Shown: positions 34,359 through 43,704, counted from the stretch's first letter. The stretch: 64,000 nt of DNA from Glycomyces amatae (GCF_020991375.1 NZ_JAJLQZ010000021.1:1-64000); one strand, 5' to 3'. The notes: generated from the letters alone by a model not told the origin. Made by a program: numbers and translations.

Positions 34359-34709
34359 TCAGTCGGCCGCGGAGCCGATCCGGACCCTGTTGCCGTCCGG
34401 GTCGATCAGCTCGACCTCCCTGGTCCCCCACTCGGTCTGCTCGGCCTCGCCGCCGAACCGGGCCGCGATCGCGTCCACATCGCGCAGCCGCAGGTACACC
34501 ACCCCGTCCGGCTTCGCGTCCTCTTCGTGCTCGGACAGGAACAGCCGCACCGGCCCCCGCGCGACCGACGCGAACGCCGGGAAGCCCGGTTCGAACCGGT
34601 GCACCCACTCCTCGGTGAACCCCAGCCGCGCGTACCAGGCCGCGGCGGTCTCGGCGTCGGCGACGCGGAGGATCGGAATCGCCTGCTCGGCGGTGTCTTC
34701 AGTGCTCAT
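34359..34709 (-). CDS. VOC-superfamily protein, bleomycin-resistance-like
   Basis: 116 residues: AIPILRVADAETAAAWYARLGF at the start and VELIDPDGNRVRIG at the end, the layout of glyoxalase/bleomycin-resistance proteins. Substrate not evident. It begins just upstream of the repeat-bearing gap and shares a strand with pobA but is unlikely to be in its operon, being 367 bp away. Confidence 0.87.
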   Translation of the reverse strand: MSTEDTAEQAIPILRVADAETAAAWYARLGFTEEWVHRFEPGFPAFASVARGPVRLFLSEHEEDAKPDGVVYLRLRDVDAIAARFGGEAEQTEWGTREVELIDPDGNRVRIGSAAD

Positions 34710-34752
34710 CCGGCCATCGTGCCAGCCCGCACCGACAATCCCGGGGAACGGC

Positions 34753-34784
34753 GAGGGGCCGCCCCGGCGGCAGGGCGGCCCCTC
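34753..34784 (-). terminator. Terminator of the glycerophosphodiesterase gene
   Basis: A perfect 12-bp stem (34753-34764 with 34773-34784), 8-base loop, 23 bp after the stop on the minus strand. Confidence 0.75.
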
Positions 34785-34806
34785 TCCGGTGTTGCGAATC
34801 CCGGGT

Positions 34807-35868
34807 CTAGCCCCGGTGCCGGCGGTCGTCGCGCGCGGCGACCGCCAGTTCCGGGAAGTCGCTGAAGACCGCGTCGACGCCGAGGTCGTAGAAGAGCGCG
34901 AACTCGGCCTCGATGTCGCCCCACGCGGCCGGGTCGTCGCCGTCGCGGAGGTTCGCGGGCAGGAACGCGTTCTCGGCGCGGAAGGTCCAGACGTGCACGT
35001 CCAGGCCGCGGTCGTGCGCGCGCTCCACCACGTCGGTCGGCTCCGAGACCGAGCCGTCGGCGCCGCGCGGGAAGATGCGGTTCTTGTTGAGGCTCACCGT
35101 GTCCAGGGTGCGCGCGTACTCGTCGAGCTCGGCGTCGGAGATGCGGCCCTGGCCGTCGATGTTGAGGCCGATCCGGTTGTCCACGCGCTCGGCGATGTCG
35201 AGCAGGCTCTGGTACTCGAAGGACTGGACCCACACCGGCGACCGCTTGCGGTCGAGCCCGCGCTCCTCGAGGAGGTCGGCGAGCGCGTCCTCGATGCTCA
35301 TGCCCTGCTCCTCGTAGTAGGAGGGGTGCTTCATCTCGGGGTAGGTGACGACCTTCCCGCGGAGGGTGTCCACGTAGTCGAGGACCTCGTCGTAGGTGAC
35401 GAGCTCGAACTCGCCGTCGTGGGCGGCGCTCTGCGGCCGCAGGTCGGGCAGGCGCTCCTCGGCCCGGAGGGTCTTGAGCTCGGCGAGGGTGAAGTCGTCG
35501 GCGAAGAACCCGGTGACGGGGCTGCCGTCGACGAGCTTGGTGGTCTCGCGGTCGGCGAACTCCGGGTGCTCGGCGATGTCGGTGGTCCCGTCGAGCATCG
35601 GCTCGTGGCGGGCGAGCAGCTCGCCGTCCGCGGTGAGCACGAGGTCGGGCTCGATCACGTCCGCGCCGAGTTCGACCGCGAGCGCGTAGGCCTCGAGCGT
35701 GTGCTCGGGCAGGTGGCCGCTGGCGCCGCGGTGGGCGATGACGATCGGCTCGTCGTGGTGGTGGCCGTGGTGGGGCCTCGCGGCGGCCGGGGCGGCGGCG
35801 AGGCCGATGAGGGTTCCGGCGGCGGCCAGCACGGCCGCGCCGCGCAGGAGCAGGCGCTTGCGGGACAT
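34807..35868 (-). CDS. Secreted glycerophosphodiester phosphodiesterase
   Basis: 353 residues. A Sec signal peptide with AAPAAA-R cleavage near residue 30 and a His-rich linker (RPHHGHHHDEP). The GDPD barrel begins IVIAHRGASGHLPEHTLEAY with the catalytic HR and the Glu of EHT, then EPDLVLTADGELLARHEPMLDGTTD (metal Glu/Asp and second catalytic His). It hydrolyses glycerophosphodiesters outside the cell, like GlpQ, yielding glycerol-3-phosphate. AGGAAG precedes the ATG. Alone in its transcript. Confidence 0.93.
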   Translation of the reverse strand: MSRKRLLLRGAAVLAAAGTLIGLAAAPAAARPHHGHHHDEPIVIAHRGASGHLPEHTLEAYALAVELGADVIEPDLVLTADGELLARHEPMLDGTTDIAEHPEFADRETTKLVDGSPVTGFFADDFTLAELKTLRAEERLPDLRPQSAAHDGEFELVTYDEVLDYVDTLRGKVVTYPEMKHPSYYEEQGMSIEDALADLLEERGLDRKRSPVWVQSFEYQSLLDIAERVDNRIGLNIDGQGRISDAELDEYARTLDTVSLNKNRIFPRGADGSVSEPTDVVERAHDRGLDVHVWTFRAENAFLPANLRDGDDPAAWGDIEAEFALFYDLGVDAVFSDFPELAVAARDDRRHRG

Positions 35869-36032
35869 GGAAGTCCTCTTCCTGTCGGTGAGCGGGGACC
35901 TTCAGCGAACCGCGCGCCGCCGTACCGCGGCCTGCCCGCGGCTGAACGGTACTTGAAGAGTGGTTGAAAACGGGTGATTCGACCCCGGCGGGTCGGGGCG
36001 GTCGACGCGGCCGCGGCGGGCCCGGCGCCCCT

Positions 36033-36596
36033 TCAGCCGCGGAGGGCCGCCCCGTCGAGGAACAGCGCGATGACCGCGGCGGCGGCCCGCTCGGGGCCGA
36101 GCCCGTCCCGCGCCGCGAGCCTCACGGCCTGCGTCAGCAGGCCGGTGAAGAGCGCGAACAGGGTCTCGACGGGCAGGTCGTCGCGCAGGACCCCTTCGGC
36201 GACGCCGCGTTCGAGCAGCGCCCGGACGGGGTCGCCGAGGCGGCGGTGGAGGTCGGGCCCCTTCTCGGGCTGGTCCTCGACGGCCGCGAGGAAGCCGTAC
36301 CGGGAGCCGGCGGCCATGAAGCCCCGGCACAGCCGCGACAGGCCTTCGCGCACGTCCACATTGTCGATGTCGGCGTCGGCGATGCGGCGCTCGACCTCCT
36401 CGGACGCCGCGTGGACCAGGCCGCGCAGGAGCGCGGCCCGGTTCGGGAAGTAGCGGTAGAGGGTGGCGCGGCCGACGCCGGCGGCGGCGGCGACCTCGGC
36501 CATGCCCGCGGTCCCGCCGCGCTCGGTGAACACCTGCGCGGCCGCGTCGAGCAGGCGCTCCGCGGTCGGATCGTGCGGTTCGGGACGTCGGGTCAT
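36033..36596 (-). CDS. TetR-family regulator
   Basis: 187 residues. N-terminal helix-turn-helix MAEVAAAAGVGRATLYRYFPNRAALL, then a ligand domain of AcrR/SCO type. A TAGGCT box 6 bases before the ATG suggests a leaderless transcript. It diverges from an aldo/keto reductase gene across 98 bp containing an AT-rich inverted repeat, so it most likely represses that gene and itself. Confidence 0.9.
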   Translation of the reverse strand: MTRRPEPHDPTAERLLDAAAQVFTERGGTAGMAEVAAAAGVGRATLYRYFPNRAALLRGLVHAASEEVERRIADADIDNVDVREGLSRLCRGFMAAGSRYGFLAAVEDQPEKGPDLHRRLGDPVRALLERGVAEGVLRDDLPVETLFALFTGLLTQAVRLAARDGLGPERAAAAVIALFLDGAALRG

Positions 36597-36602
36597 GGCA
36601 GG

Positions 36603-36651
36603 AGCCTACGGGAGAGACATGCATGTATCATTATGAGACATAACTATCTCA
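36603..36651. promoter_or_regulatory. TetR/aldo-keto reductase divergent control region
   Basis: Minus strand TAGGCT at 36603-36608, 6 bases before the TetR ATG, and TGAGA-N8-TCTCA (36634-36651) in an AT-rich stretch, a candidate TetR operator. Confidence 0.5.
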
Positions 36652-36694
36652 CAAGGCGGCGAGGCCGCCTTCCACCACTGCGACGGGAGTCGCC

Positions 36695-37669
36695 ATGCGC
36701 ACCCGAAGACTCGGCACCACCGACCGTGAGATCACCCCTATCGGACTGGGCTGCATGCAGTTCAGCAATATCGGCGCCGGAGGGCGCTTCTACGGCGCCA
36801 CCAGCCGGGACACCGCCACCGCGATCGTCAGGACCGCCCTCGACGGCGGCGTCGACTGGTTCGACACCGCCGAGATGTACGGCGGCGGCCACTCCGAGCG
36901 GACCCTGGCCACCGCCCTGCGCGACCTCGACGTGCGCCCCGGCGACGTCGCCGTCGCCACCAAGTGGACCCCGGCCCTGCGCACCGCCCGCAGCATCGGC
37001 GCGACGATCGGCGACCGCCTGGACGCCCTCCAGGGCTTCCCGGTCGACCTGCACCAGATCCACATGCCCTTCGGGGCCCTGTCCTCCCTCGCTTCGCAGG
37101 TCAAGGCCATGGCTCGGCTCCAGCGGCGCGGCCGGATCGGCGCCGTGGGCGTCTCGAACTTCAGCGCCGCCCAGATGGAGCGGGCCGCCGCCGTCCTCGC
37201 CGCCGAAGGACTGTCCCTGGCCTCCAACCAGATCCAGTTGAACCTGCTGCACCGCGACGCGGAGTCCAGCGGGGTCGTCGCGACCGCGCGCCGGCTCGGG
37301 GTCACCCTCATCGCCTCCTCGCCCCTGCGGTCGGGACTCCTCACCGGCAGGTTCCACGACGAGCCCGAGCGGCTCGAGCGCGTCCGGTTCATCCGCCGCG
37401 CGCTCGGCCGGTTCAACCGGCGCACGCTCGACCGCACCCGGCCGCTCATCGAGGAGCTCAAGCGGATCGCCGCGGCGCACGGCGCGTCGCCGAGCCAGGT
37501 GGCGCTGGCGTGGGTGGTGACCTTCTACGGCGACACGGTGGTCGCCATCCCCGGCGCGTCGCGCCCGGAGCAGGCCGCCGAGGCCGCGGCGAGCGGCGAC
37601 CTGGTGCTCGGCGGCCGCGAGCTCGACCGCCTCGACGAGGCCTCGCGAGGCCTCTCCCACGCCCGGTGA
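36695..37669 (+). CDS. Aldo/keto reductase
   Basis: 324 residues, NADPH-dependent (alpha/beta)8 reductase. Catalytic tetrad Asp57 (WFDTAEMY), Tyr62, Lys90 (VATKW) and His123 (LHQIHMP); the cofactor tail includes IGAVGVSNFSAAQ and VAIPGASRPEQAAEAA. Substrate unknown. GGGAG lies 7 bases before ATG 36695. Controlled probably by the divergent TetR protein. Confidence 0.93.
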   Translation: MRTRRLGTTDREITPIGLGCMQFSNIGAGGRFYGATSRDTATAIVRTALDGGVDWFDTAEMYGGGHSERTLATALRDLDVRPGDVAVATKWTPALRTARSIGATIGDRLDALQGFPVDLHQIHMPFGALSSLASQVKAMARLQRRGRIGAVGVSNFSAAQMERAAAVLAAEGLSLASNQIQLNLLHRDAESSGVVATARRLGVTLIASSPLRSGLLTGRFHDEPERLERVRFIRRALGRFNRRTLDRTRPLIEELKRIAAAHGASPSQVALAWVVTFYGDTVVAIPGASRPEQAAEAAASGDLVLGGRELDRLDEASRGLSHAR

Positions 37670-37843
37670 CGGGGCCTGTGCGGCGCCCGGGAGACCGGTG
37701 CGCACCGGCCGCCGAAGCGGGAGGCCGTCGCCCCGGCGGTGGCGGCCACCCCGGCATGCACCACCGCGACCATCCGTCCGGTCACCGGGGCGGCGGCCTC
37801 CGGCCGGCGGGGAGGCCCTGGCCGATACCGCTCCAGTAGATCT

Positions 37844-37936
37844 GGAACCGGTTTCTACGAAGAAGCGTCTATACGGGAATCTTCGCAGCCAGAACCGTGC
37901 CACACGGCCGTAGAGAGCGATAGGAACCGCTTTCTA
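37844..37936. promoter_or_regulatory. Two orphan LacI-type operator-like sequences
   Basis: GGAACCGGTTTCTA (37844-37857) and GGAACCGCTTTCTA (37923-37936), 79 bp apart, differ at one base. Both have the central CG and half-palindromic form of LacI-family operators. The 497-bp gap 37670-38166 has no credible gene, and both flanking genes end here, so no promoter is expected. Confidence 0.5.
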
Positions 37937-38064
37937 TAAGCATCTTGGCGCACTCGGGCCCGGACGTCAAGCATCGAACCTCGCGAATATCAGTGGCGGG
38001 GTCGCGACCGCCTGCGAGGCAACGTGAACCGCTCGGGGGCAGGGGCGCCCGGCCGCGGTCGCCG

Positions 38065-38113
38065 ACCGCCGGGTCCCGCCGCGGCGCGGCGCCGGTCGGC
38101 GGGACCCGGCGGT
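38065..38113 (-). terminator. Distal terminator hairpin of the ABC exporter
   Basis: A perfect 16-bp stem (38065-38080 with 38098-38113) and 17-base loop, second hairpin after the exporter gene. Confidence 0.65.
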
Positions 38114-38126
38114 CTTCGCGCATCGC

Positions 38127-38163
38127 AGCGGGTCGCGGGCGCCGGCAGCGCCCGCGACCCGCT
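38127..38163 (-). terminator. Terminator of the ABC exporter
   Basis: A perfect 16-bp stem (38127-38142 with 38148-38163), 5-base loop, 4 bp after the stop on the minus strand. Confidence 0.8.
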
Positions 38164-38166
38164 TCC

Positions 38167-39951
38167 CTATGCGGCGGTGAGGAGCTGCGAGGCCGCGAGG
38201 TCCCGGTACAGCTCGTCGGTGGCGACCAGCTCGGCGTGCGTGCCGACCGCCCGCACCACTCCGGTGTCGAAGACGACGATCTGGTCGGCACTGGTCACCG
38301 TCGACAGCCGGTGGGCGACCACCAGCACGTTCGTGCGCTCGGCGGCGTCGAGCATGACCTGCTTGAGCGCGGCCTCGTTCGCGGCGTCCAGCTGCGAGGT
38401 GGCCTCGTCGAGCAGCAGCAGCCGCGGCTTGCGCAGCAGCGCCCGCGCGATGGCGACCCGCTGGCGCTCGCCGCCCGAGAGGGTCGTGCCCCGGTACCCG
38501 ATCCGCGAGTCGAGCCCCTCGGGCAGCTTGCCGACCAGCTCGGTCAGCCGCGCGGTCGCCACGACCTCGTCGAGGTCGGCGTCGCTCGCGTCGGGAGCGG
38601 CCATCACGAGGTTCTCGCGGAGCGTCCCGTCGAGGACCGGCGCGTCCTGCTCGACGTAGCCGATGAGGCCGCGCAGCTCCTCCAGCGGCCAGTCCCGGAC
38701 GTCGACGCCGTCGACCAGCACCGAACCGGTGGTGACCGGGTAGAACCGCTCGATGAGCGAGAACACCGTGGTCTTCCCGGCGCCCGAGGGGCCGACCAGG
38801 GCGGTCAGGCCGCGGCCGCTGGAGGCGAAGGTGACGCCGTGGTGGACGAGCGGCAGGTCCTCGGCGTACCGGAAGGTCACGTCCTCGAACACGACCTGCG
38901 CCGGGCCGCCGCGGGTGGTCTCGCCCGCGGCGTCCGGGGCTTCCTGCGGCTCCTCGGAGTCGAGGTTCGCGACCTCCTCGACGCGGTGGATCGCGGCCAG
39001 GCCGGTCTGGAGCTGCGAGAGCGAGGCGACCAGGCCGCCGATCGGGCCCATCATGTAGAACAGCAGCAGCAGGAACCCGATGAGGGTGCCGACGTCCATC
39101 GCCCCGGAGGCGACCCGGGCGCCGCCGACGCCCAGGACCATCAGGAACGCGATGTTGACCGGCATGAACGCGGCCACGCCCGCGAGCGCCTCCCAGAAGG
39201 AGGCCTTGACGCCCTTGTCGCGGGCGATCGTGGCGGCCGACTCGAGGCGGGCGATCTCGTGGTTCTCGGCCCCGGAGGCCTTGACCGTGCGGAAGGCGCT
39301 GAAGATGCGCTCCAGCAGGGAGCCCATGTCGCCCAGGGACTTCTGGGAGTCGAGGGTGGCGTTCTGGATGCGCGGCATGATGAACACCATCGTCACCGCG
39401 ACCAGAACGACCATGGCCATGGTGGTGCCGAACAGGGCGATGTCGAGCCAGGCCATGAGGGCGACGCCGCCGAGGAGCATGAACGCGTCGGTGACGCCGC
39501 CGATGACGGTGGTGCTGGCGACGGTGCGCAGGAGGTTGGTGTCGGAGCTGAGCCGGGAGACGAGGTCGCCCGGCTTGAGGCGGTCGACCTCGGCGACCTG
39601 GAGCCGCACGAGCCGGCCGATGAGCTGCTTGCGCACGGTCAGGACGACGTCCTGCCCGGCGATCTGCATGAAGTAGGGGCCCAGGGCGCTGAGGGCGCCG
39701 CCGACGATGACGACGGCCCCGAGGTAGAGCAGCGGCCGGGTGAGGGACCCGTCCGCGGCGAGGGTGTCGATGACGTCCATCGCGATGAGCGGCTGGACGA
39801 GGCCGACGAGTCCGCCGGCGAAGGAGAGGACGCCGCCGATGACGAGCAGGCGCAGGTGTTGACGGGCGTAGGCCCACAATCGGCGCACGGGCGCCTTCGC
39901 GGGCGGATCGGGTGCGACGGCGCCGGGCGGCGCCGCGGTGGTGTCGGTCAT
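38167..39951 (-). CDS. ABC exporter, fused membrane and ATPase domains
   Basis: 594 residues. A six-helix type IV exporter domain (about 30-325) then one ATPase: Walker A GPSGAGKTT, Q-loop YVEQDAP, signature LSGGERQRVAIARALL, Walker B LLLLDEATSQLD and H-loop VAHRLSTV. It works as a half-transporter homodimer or with a partner not seen nearby. The substrate, drug or lipid, is unknown. GGAGGAA lies before the ATG. Confidence 0.93.
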   Translation of the reverse strand: MTDTTAAPPGAVAPDPPAKAPVRRLWAYARQHLRLLVIGGVLSFAGGLVGLVQPLIAMDVIDTLAADGSLTRPLLYLGAVVIVGGALSALGPYFMQIAGQDVVLTVRKQLIGRLVRLQVAEVDRLKPGDLVSRLSSDTNLLRTVASTTVIGGVTDAFMLLGGVALMAWLDIALFGTTMAMVVLVAVTMVFIMPRIQNATLDSQKSLGDMGSLLERIFSAFRTVKASGAENHEIARLESAATIARDKGVKASFWEALAGVAAFMPVNIAFLMVLGVGGARVASGAMDVGTLIGFLLLLFYMMGPIGGLVASLSQLQTGLAAIHRVEEVANLDSEEPQEAPDAAGETTRGGPAQVVFEDVTFRYAEDLPLVHHGVTFASSGRGLTALVGPSGAGKTTVFSLIERFYPVTTGSVLVDGVDVRDWPLEELRGLIGYVEQDAPVLDGTLRENLVMAAPDASDADLDEVVATARLTELVGKLPEGLDSRIGYRGTTLSGGERQRVAIARALLRKPRLLLLDEATSQLDAANEAALKQVMLDAAERTNVLVVAHRLSTVTSADQIVVFDTGVVRAVGTHAELVATDELYRDLAASQLLTAA

Positions 39952-40135
39952 GCTGTTTCCTCCGCTGGGTGCTGCGGTCCTTCTCGACGCTACCCGGGGC
40001 CGCCGACGGCGGCCTCGGCCGGAAGTCGAGTATTCGTATACGACGGAAGTCGTACGTCTTCGGTGCGGGAGCCGGGGCGGGGCGCCGGCGGCCCCGGAGG
40101 GGTCCCGGCTCCGGTGCGGGGGCCCGGTGGCGCCC

Positions 40136-42013
40136 CTAGTCCTCGGCGAGCACGATGATCTTGTCGCCGGGCTGGAGCATGATCTGCTGGGCCTTGTCCG
40201 GGTTCAGGTGCACGCCGTAGCTGGGGGCGTGCGGCGCCTCGGCGGCCACGCGGTAGCCGATGGCCGTCTCGTTCCGCCTGCGGGCCGACTCGGCGACCGT
40301 GTAGAAGTTGACCGGCGTCCCCGTGCGCACGTAGTGGTCGGCGGCCTTGAGGTAGATCTCGGAGCCGTCGGGGCTGAACAGGTTCGCGAACACCTGCGAC
40401 AGGTGCGGGTTCTCGGCGGTCTGGGTCAGCAGCAGGCTGATGAGCTTGTCGCTGACGATGAAGTCGTCGGCCTGCGTGACCTGCGCGAGCGTCCGGTTGC
40501 GGTCGTCGGCCATCTCCGACACCACCTTGAAGCGGGTGCCGGTGCGCTGGGCCATGTCGCGCAGGTGGAGCAGGGTCACGAGCGTCTTCGAGTCGGCCAG
40601 CTGCGGCGCGACGTCGTCGGAGCACAGCGCGATGATGTGGTTGTACGAGCCAGGGTTCAGCGTCTCGAGGAGGCGCCGGTCGGTGGGGTCGTCCTCCTTG
40701 AAGTTGAGGCCCTGGACGCGCATGGTCGGGCCGATCTTACGGATCGCCTCGGCCGCGTCGGGGTGGTCGGTGACCACGTCGGTGATCGAACCGGGCGTCA
40801 CGTACTGGTCGAGCTGCTCGAGGATCGTCCGGGACATGGCGTTCCAGCCGAGGATGAGGGTGCGCTCGGGCCGGTTCCCGGTGTCGCCGCGCGCGACGAT
40901 GGCGCTCTCGTCGATCGCGGGGCGCGAGCCGTCGAGGCGGATCGCGGAGTCGTCGGCGGCGATGAGGATGAGCTTGTCGCCGGTCTGGAGGTTGGCGCTC
41001 GCGGGCGGGTTGACGATGCAGCGGCCCTCCTTGGTGAGGACGCCGATGAGCGAGGAGGTCCGGTACGAGTGCAGGGCCTGGCCGAGGGGCCGGCCGTACA
41101 GGCCGGGCTCGTCCACCATGTAGATCTCGTCGCCGCCGAAGTCGAGCAGGTCGGTGTAGACGACCGAGAGGCCGGACTGGCGGCAGGTCTGCACCATCAG
41201 GCGGGCCATGAGGTCGTTGGCGTCGACCACGTGCGCGGCGCGGCCCCCGGCGAGGCGCGCGGCCGGGAGGTTCCGGCCGTCGGCGACGGCGCCGACCACG
41301 TGGCAGCGCAGCGGGCCCTCGCCGCCGTGGGTGACGGCCAGGAGGCTGCGGACGAGCTGGGCGTCGGGGTCCTCCTCGGCGGAGGTCAGGAGGATGACGC
41401 TCTTGGCCTGGGCGGGGTTGACCAGGGCGATGTCGGCCGGGTCGGCGGGGTCGCCGGTGCGGCAGACGACGTGCGTCGACTTGAGGTCGGCGATCTTCGC
41501 GCGGATCTCGTCCTCCATCTCGACCTTGTCGCGGTCGGCGAGGATCGCGATGCACGCGCGCTTCTCGCTCTCGTTGGCCTCCACCAGTTCCGAGATGACG
41601 ATGAAGACCTGGTCCGACCATCCGAGAATGACGGTGTGATCCTTCTCAACGACGAACGAGCGGCCTTTCCGGAGGTCTTCGAGTTTCGCGTCGAGACCGG
41701 TGGTGAGCACACCCACGAGTGAGGACAGGATCACCAGGCCGCCGATGGTCGTGGCGAACATGATGACCATGGAGGCGAAGTTGAAATCGGCGTCGCCGGT
41801 GATGGTCCCGGCGTCGAGGATGTGGATGAACGAAGTCCACAGAGTACTGCCGAGGCCGCCGGATCCCGAGCCTATGGCCAGGAGCAGCAGGGCGCCGAGC
41901 GCGGTGAGCACCAAGGTGATCACGGTCAGCCACCCGATGAGCGCCTTCGTGCCCTTCGACATGGTGTTGTCGAACCAATAGCGCGTCCGCTGCTTGAACG
42001 TCGGTTCGGACAT
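40136..42013 (-). CDS. CASTOR/POLLUX-related ion channel
   Basis: 625 residues. Two clear membrane helices near the N-terminus (about 24-48 and 80-105) flank a pore-like loop (LWTSFIHILDAGTITGDAD), and two large cytoplasmic RCK/TrkA-like regions follow: HTVILGWSDQVFIVISELVEAN and RTLILGWNAMSRTILEQLDQYV open paired Rossmann domains. This matches the bacterial relatives of plant CASTOR/POLLUX (DMI1) nuclear cation channels. ATG 42013 is preferred to the upstream in-frame start at 42103 because AAAGGA precedes it. The transported ion is not known. The methyltransferase gene lies upstream on the same strand. Confidence 0.87.
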   Translation of the reverse strand: MSEPTFKQRTRYWFDNTMSKGTKALIGWLTVITLVLTALGALLLLAIGSGSGGLGSTLWTSFIHILDAGTITGDADFNFASMVIMFATTIGGLVILSSLVGVLTTGLDAKLEDLRKGRSFVVEKDHTVILGWSDQVFIVISELVEANESEKRACIAILADRDKVEMEDEIRAKIADLKSTHVVCRTGDPADPADIALVNPAQAKSVILLTSAEEDPDAQLVRSLLAVTHGGEGPLRCHVVGAVADGRNLPAARLAGGRAAHVVDANDLMARLMVQTCRQSGLSVVYTDLLDFGGDEIYMVDEPGLYGRPLGQALHSYRTSSLIGVLTKEGRCIVNPPASANLQTGDKLILIAADDSAIRLDGSRPAIDESAIVARGDTGNRPERTLILGWNAMSRTILEQLDQYVTPGSITDVVTDHPDAAEAIRKIGPTMRVQGLNFKEDDPTDRRLLETLNPGSYNHIIALCSDDVAPQLADSKTLVTLLHLRDMAQRTGTRFKVVSEMADDRNRTLAQVTQADDFIVSDKLISLLLTQTAENPHLSQVFANLFSPDGSEIYLKAADHYVRTGTPVNFYTVAESARRRNETAIGYRVAAEAPHAPSYGVHLNPDKAQQIMLQPGDKIIVLAED

Positions 42014-42228
42014 CGGGGAGTCCTTTCTGGGGGAACGGGTGTCGACCGGGCCGACTCGGGGCGGAGGCGAGTCGAACCGGGGAGGTCGCGGGGTGTCGAC
42101 CATTGATACCGCATTGCGTCCACTTCGGGACGGTCACGCGGAGTGATCCGGGGGTCGGGGAGGCGTCGGCGAGGGCGCGGCGACCGGAGGGCCACCGACC
42201 ACCATAGAACTCGGGCGGGGAGGGCGCG

Positions 42229-43446
42229 CTAGGGGACGGGCGCGACCCGGATCGCCAGGCGGGTGTGGCGCTTGGGGACCGTGAACCGGGCCCCCCGCGC
42301 CGCTTCCGGTTCGTCGTCGCCCCGGTAGGCGACGATCTGGAGGTTCACGCCGTCGCGGCACACGCGGTCCCACAGCCGGACCTGCTCGGCGACCCGCACG
42401 GCGAGGGCCGTGCCGCCGGGACCGTGGCCCCGCACGCCGATCTCGTTGCCGCCGGGGACGCGGCGGCACACGGCGTACGCGAAGTCGCCGCCCTCGACCA
42501 CGGCCGGGTTCGCCCAGCGCATGAGGAGCCGCTGGAGGCCGTGGTCGCCGAAGGGCGCGCTCATGCGCCCGTACCCGGCGAAGGCGCAGGCCAGCCACAG
42601 CGACAGCTGGGAGGCGTCCTCGTTCACCTTGAGGCGCACGGGGGTCCACACGGTGGTGCCGCGCCCGTCGAGCGCGCCGGTGGCGCCCTCGGCGTCGACC
42701 TCGCCCTCGACGTGGAAGGTCATGATCCGGCCCTCGGAGAGCTCGACGGTCTGGCCGTCGTGGCTGCCGAGGCCGCGCATGGGCATGAAGCCGCAGCCCA
42801 CGACGGAGCGGCTGCGCATGACGCCGTCGCGGTAGTCGAAGGCGACCGAGTGCTCGCAGCTGCGGATGGAGAGCGGGGCGACGAGCCTGCCGCCGTCGGC
42901 CAGCTGGCCCCACCAGGCGGGGGGCAGGTCCCAGGTGCCGACGGTGACGATGATGCGGTCGTACGGGGCGCCTTCGGGGGCGCCGAGCTCGCCGTCGCCC
43001 TGGACGACCTGGACGCGCCGGCACCCGGCCTCGTCGAGGGCCTTGCGGGCGCGCATCACCGTGTCGGCGTCGATGTCCACTGTGGTGACCGAGCCGTGGG
43101 AGCCGACGAGGGCGTCGAGGAGCGCGGCGTTGTAGCCGGTGCCGGCGCCGATCTCGAGCACGCGGTGGCCGGGGCGGACGTCGAGCTGCTCGAGCATCTC
43201 GGCGACGATCGCGGGCTGGGAGGCGGAGCTGACGGCGTCGCCGTCGCTGTTGCGCTTGGTGACGTACACGTCGTCGGCGTAGGCCGCGCGCAGCGGCGCC
43301 TCGTAGAGGAAGCAGTGGCGGGGGACGGCGAGCATGGCGGCCTCGACCGACGCGCTGCGGATCACCCCGTTCGACCGCAGGTTCCCCACGAGCCGGGCGC
43401 GCAAACGGCTCGCTTCATTACCGGAAGTATCGGTGCGATCACCCAC
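42229..43446 (-). CDS. Protein-L-isoaspartate-methyltransferase-like enzyme, FxLD-system type
   Basis: 405 residues. An N-terminal PCMT-like SAM methyltransferase (motif I VLEIGAGTGYNAALL, post-I VTTVDIDADTVMRARKAL, VQGDGELGAPEGAPYDRIIVTVG) is joined to a C-terminal beta-rich domain of about 200 residues. This long form is what actinobacterial genomes list as 'methyltransferase, FxLD system', tied in other genomes to lanthipeptide-like precursors with an FxLD motif; I recall this rather than derive it. No precursor with FxLD or lanthipeptide enzyme is seen nearby. GTG 43446 has TACCCT 7 bases upstream, so it is probably leaderless. Confidence 0.82.
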   Translation of the reverse strand: MGDRTDTSGNEASRLRARLVGNLRSNGVIRSASVEAAMLAVPRHCFLYEAPLRAAYADDVYVTKRNSDGDAVSSASQPAIVAEMLEQLDVRPGHRVLEIGAGTGYNAALLDALVGSHGSVTTVDIDADTVMRARKALDEAGCRRVQVVQGDGELGAPEGAPYDRIIVTVGTWDLPPAWWGQLADGGRLVAPLSIRSCEHSVAFDYRDGVMRSRSVVGCGFMPMRGLGSHDGQTVELSEGRIMTFHVEGEVDAEGATGALDGRGTTVWTPVRLKVNEDASQLSLWLACAFAGYGRMSAPFGDHGLQRLLMRWANPAVVEGGDFAYAVCRRVPGGNEIGVRGHGPGGTALAVRVAEQVRLWDRVCRDGVNLQIVAYRGDDEPEAARGARFTVPKRHTRLAIRVAPVP

Positions 43447-43453
43447 GACTCCA

Positions 43454-43459
43454 AGGGTA
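43454..43459 (-). promoter_or_regulatory. -10 box of leaderless methyltransferase gene
   Basis: TACCCT on the minus strand, 7 bases before the GTG start; no Shine-Dalgarno. Confidence 0.45.
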
Positions 43460-43704
43460 CGTCCGATGCGCCGCGGGCGCCTCCACCGGTGTCACCCTTT
43501 GGAAGGCCGCATCGGTCGCCGGGGAGGAGGACGGGGCGCAGGAGTCGAGCCCCGGGAGCCGGACGGCGGGCGCCGCACTCGGGGAAGCCGAGGCCGCATG
43601 GAGTCCGGCGACGGGGCCTAACCCCAATGTCGTTCAGTTAGGGGAGCCGGTCTTAGTCCGGTGTTCGGGCGGTCGACGAACTAGCGTCGGGAAATCGGGG
43701 GGAG

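Noticed and set aside
34024..35967. Long plus-strand frame reading Pro-Arg repeats through GGCCCC
   Set aside because: A pure hexamer repeat keeps all frames open; beyond it the frame is antisense to real VOC and phosphodiesterase genes.
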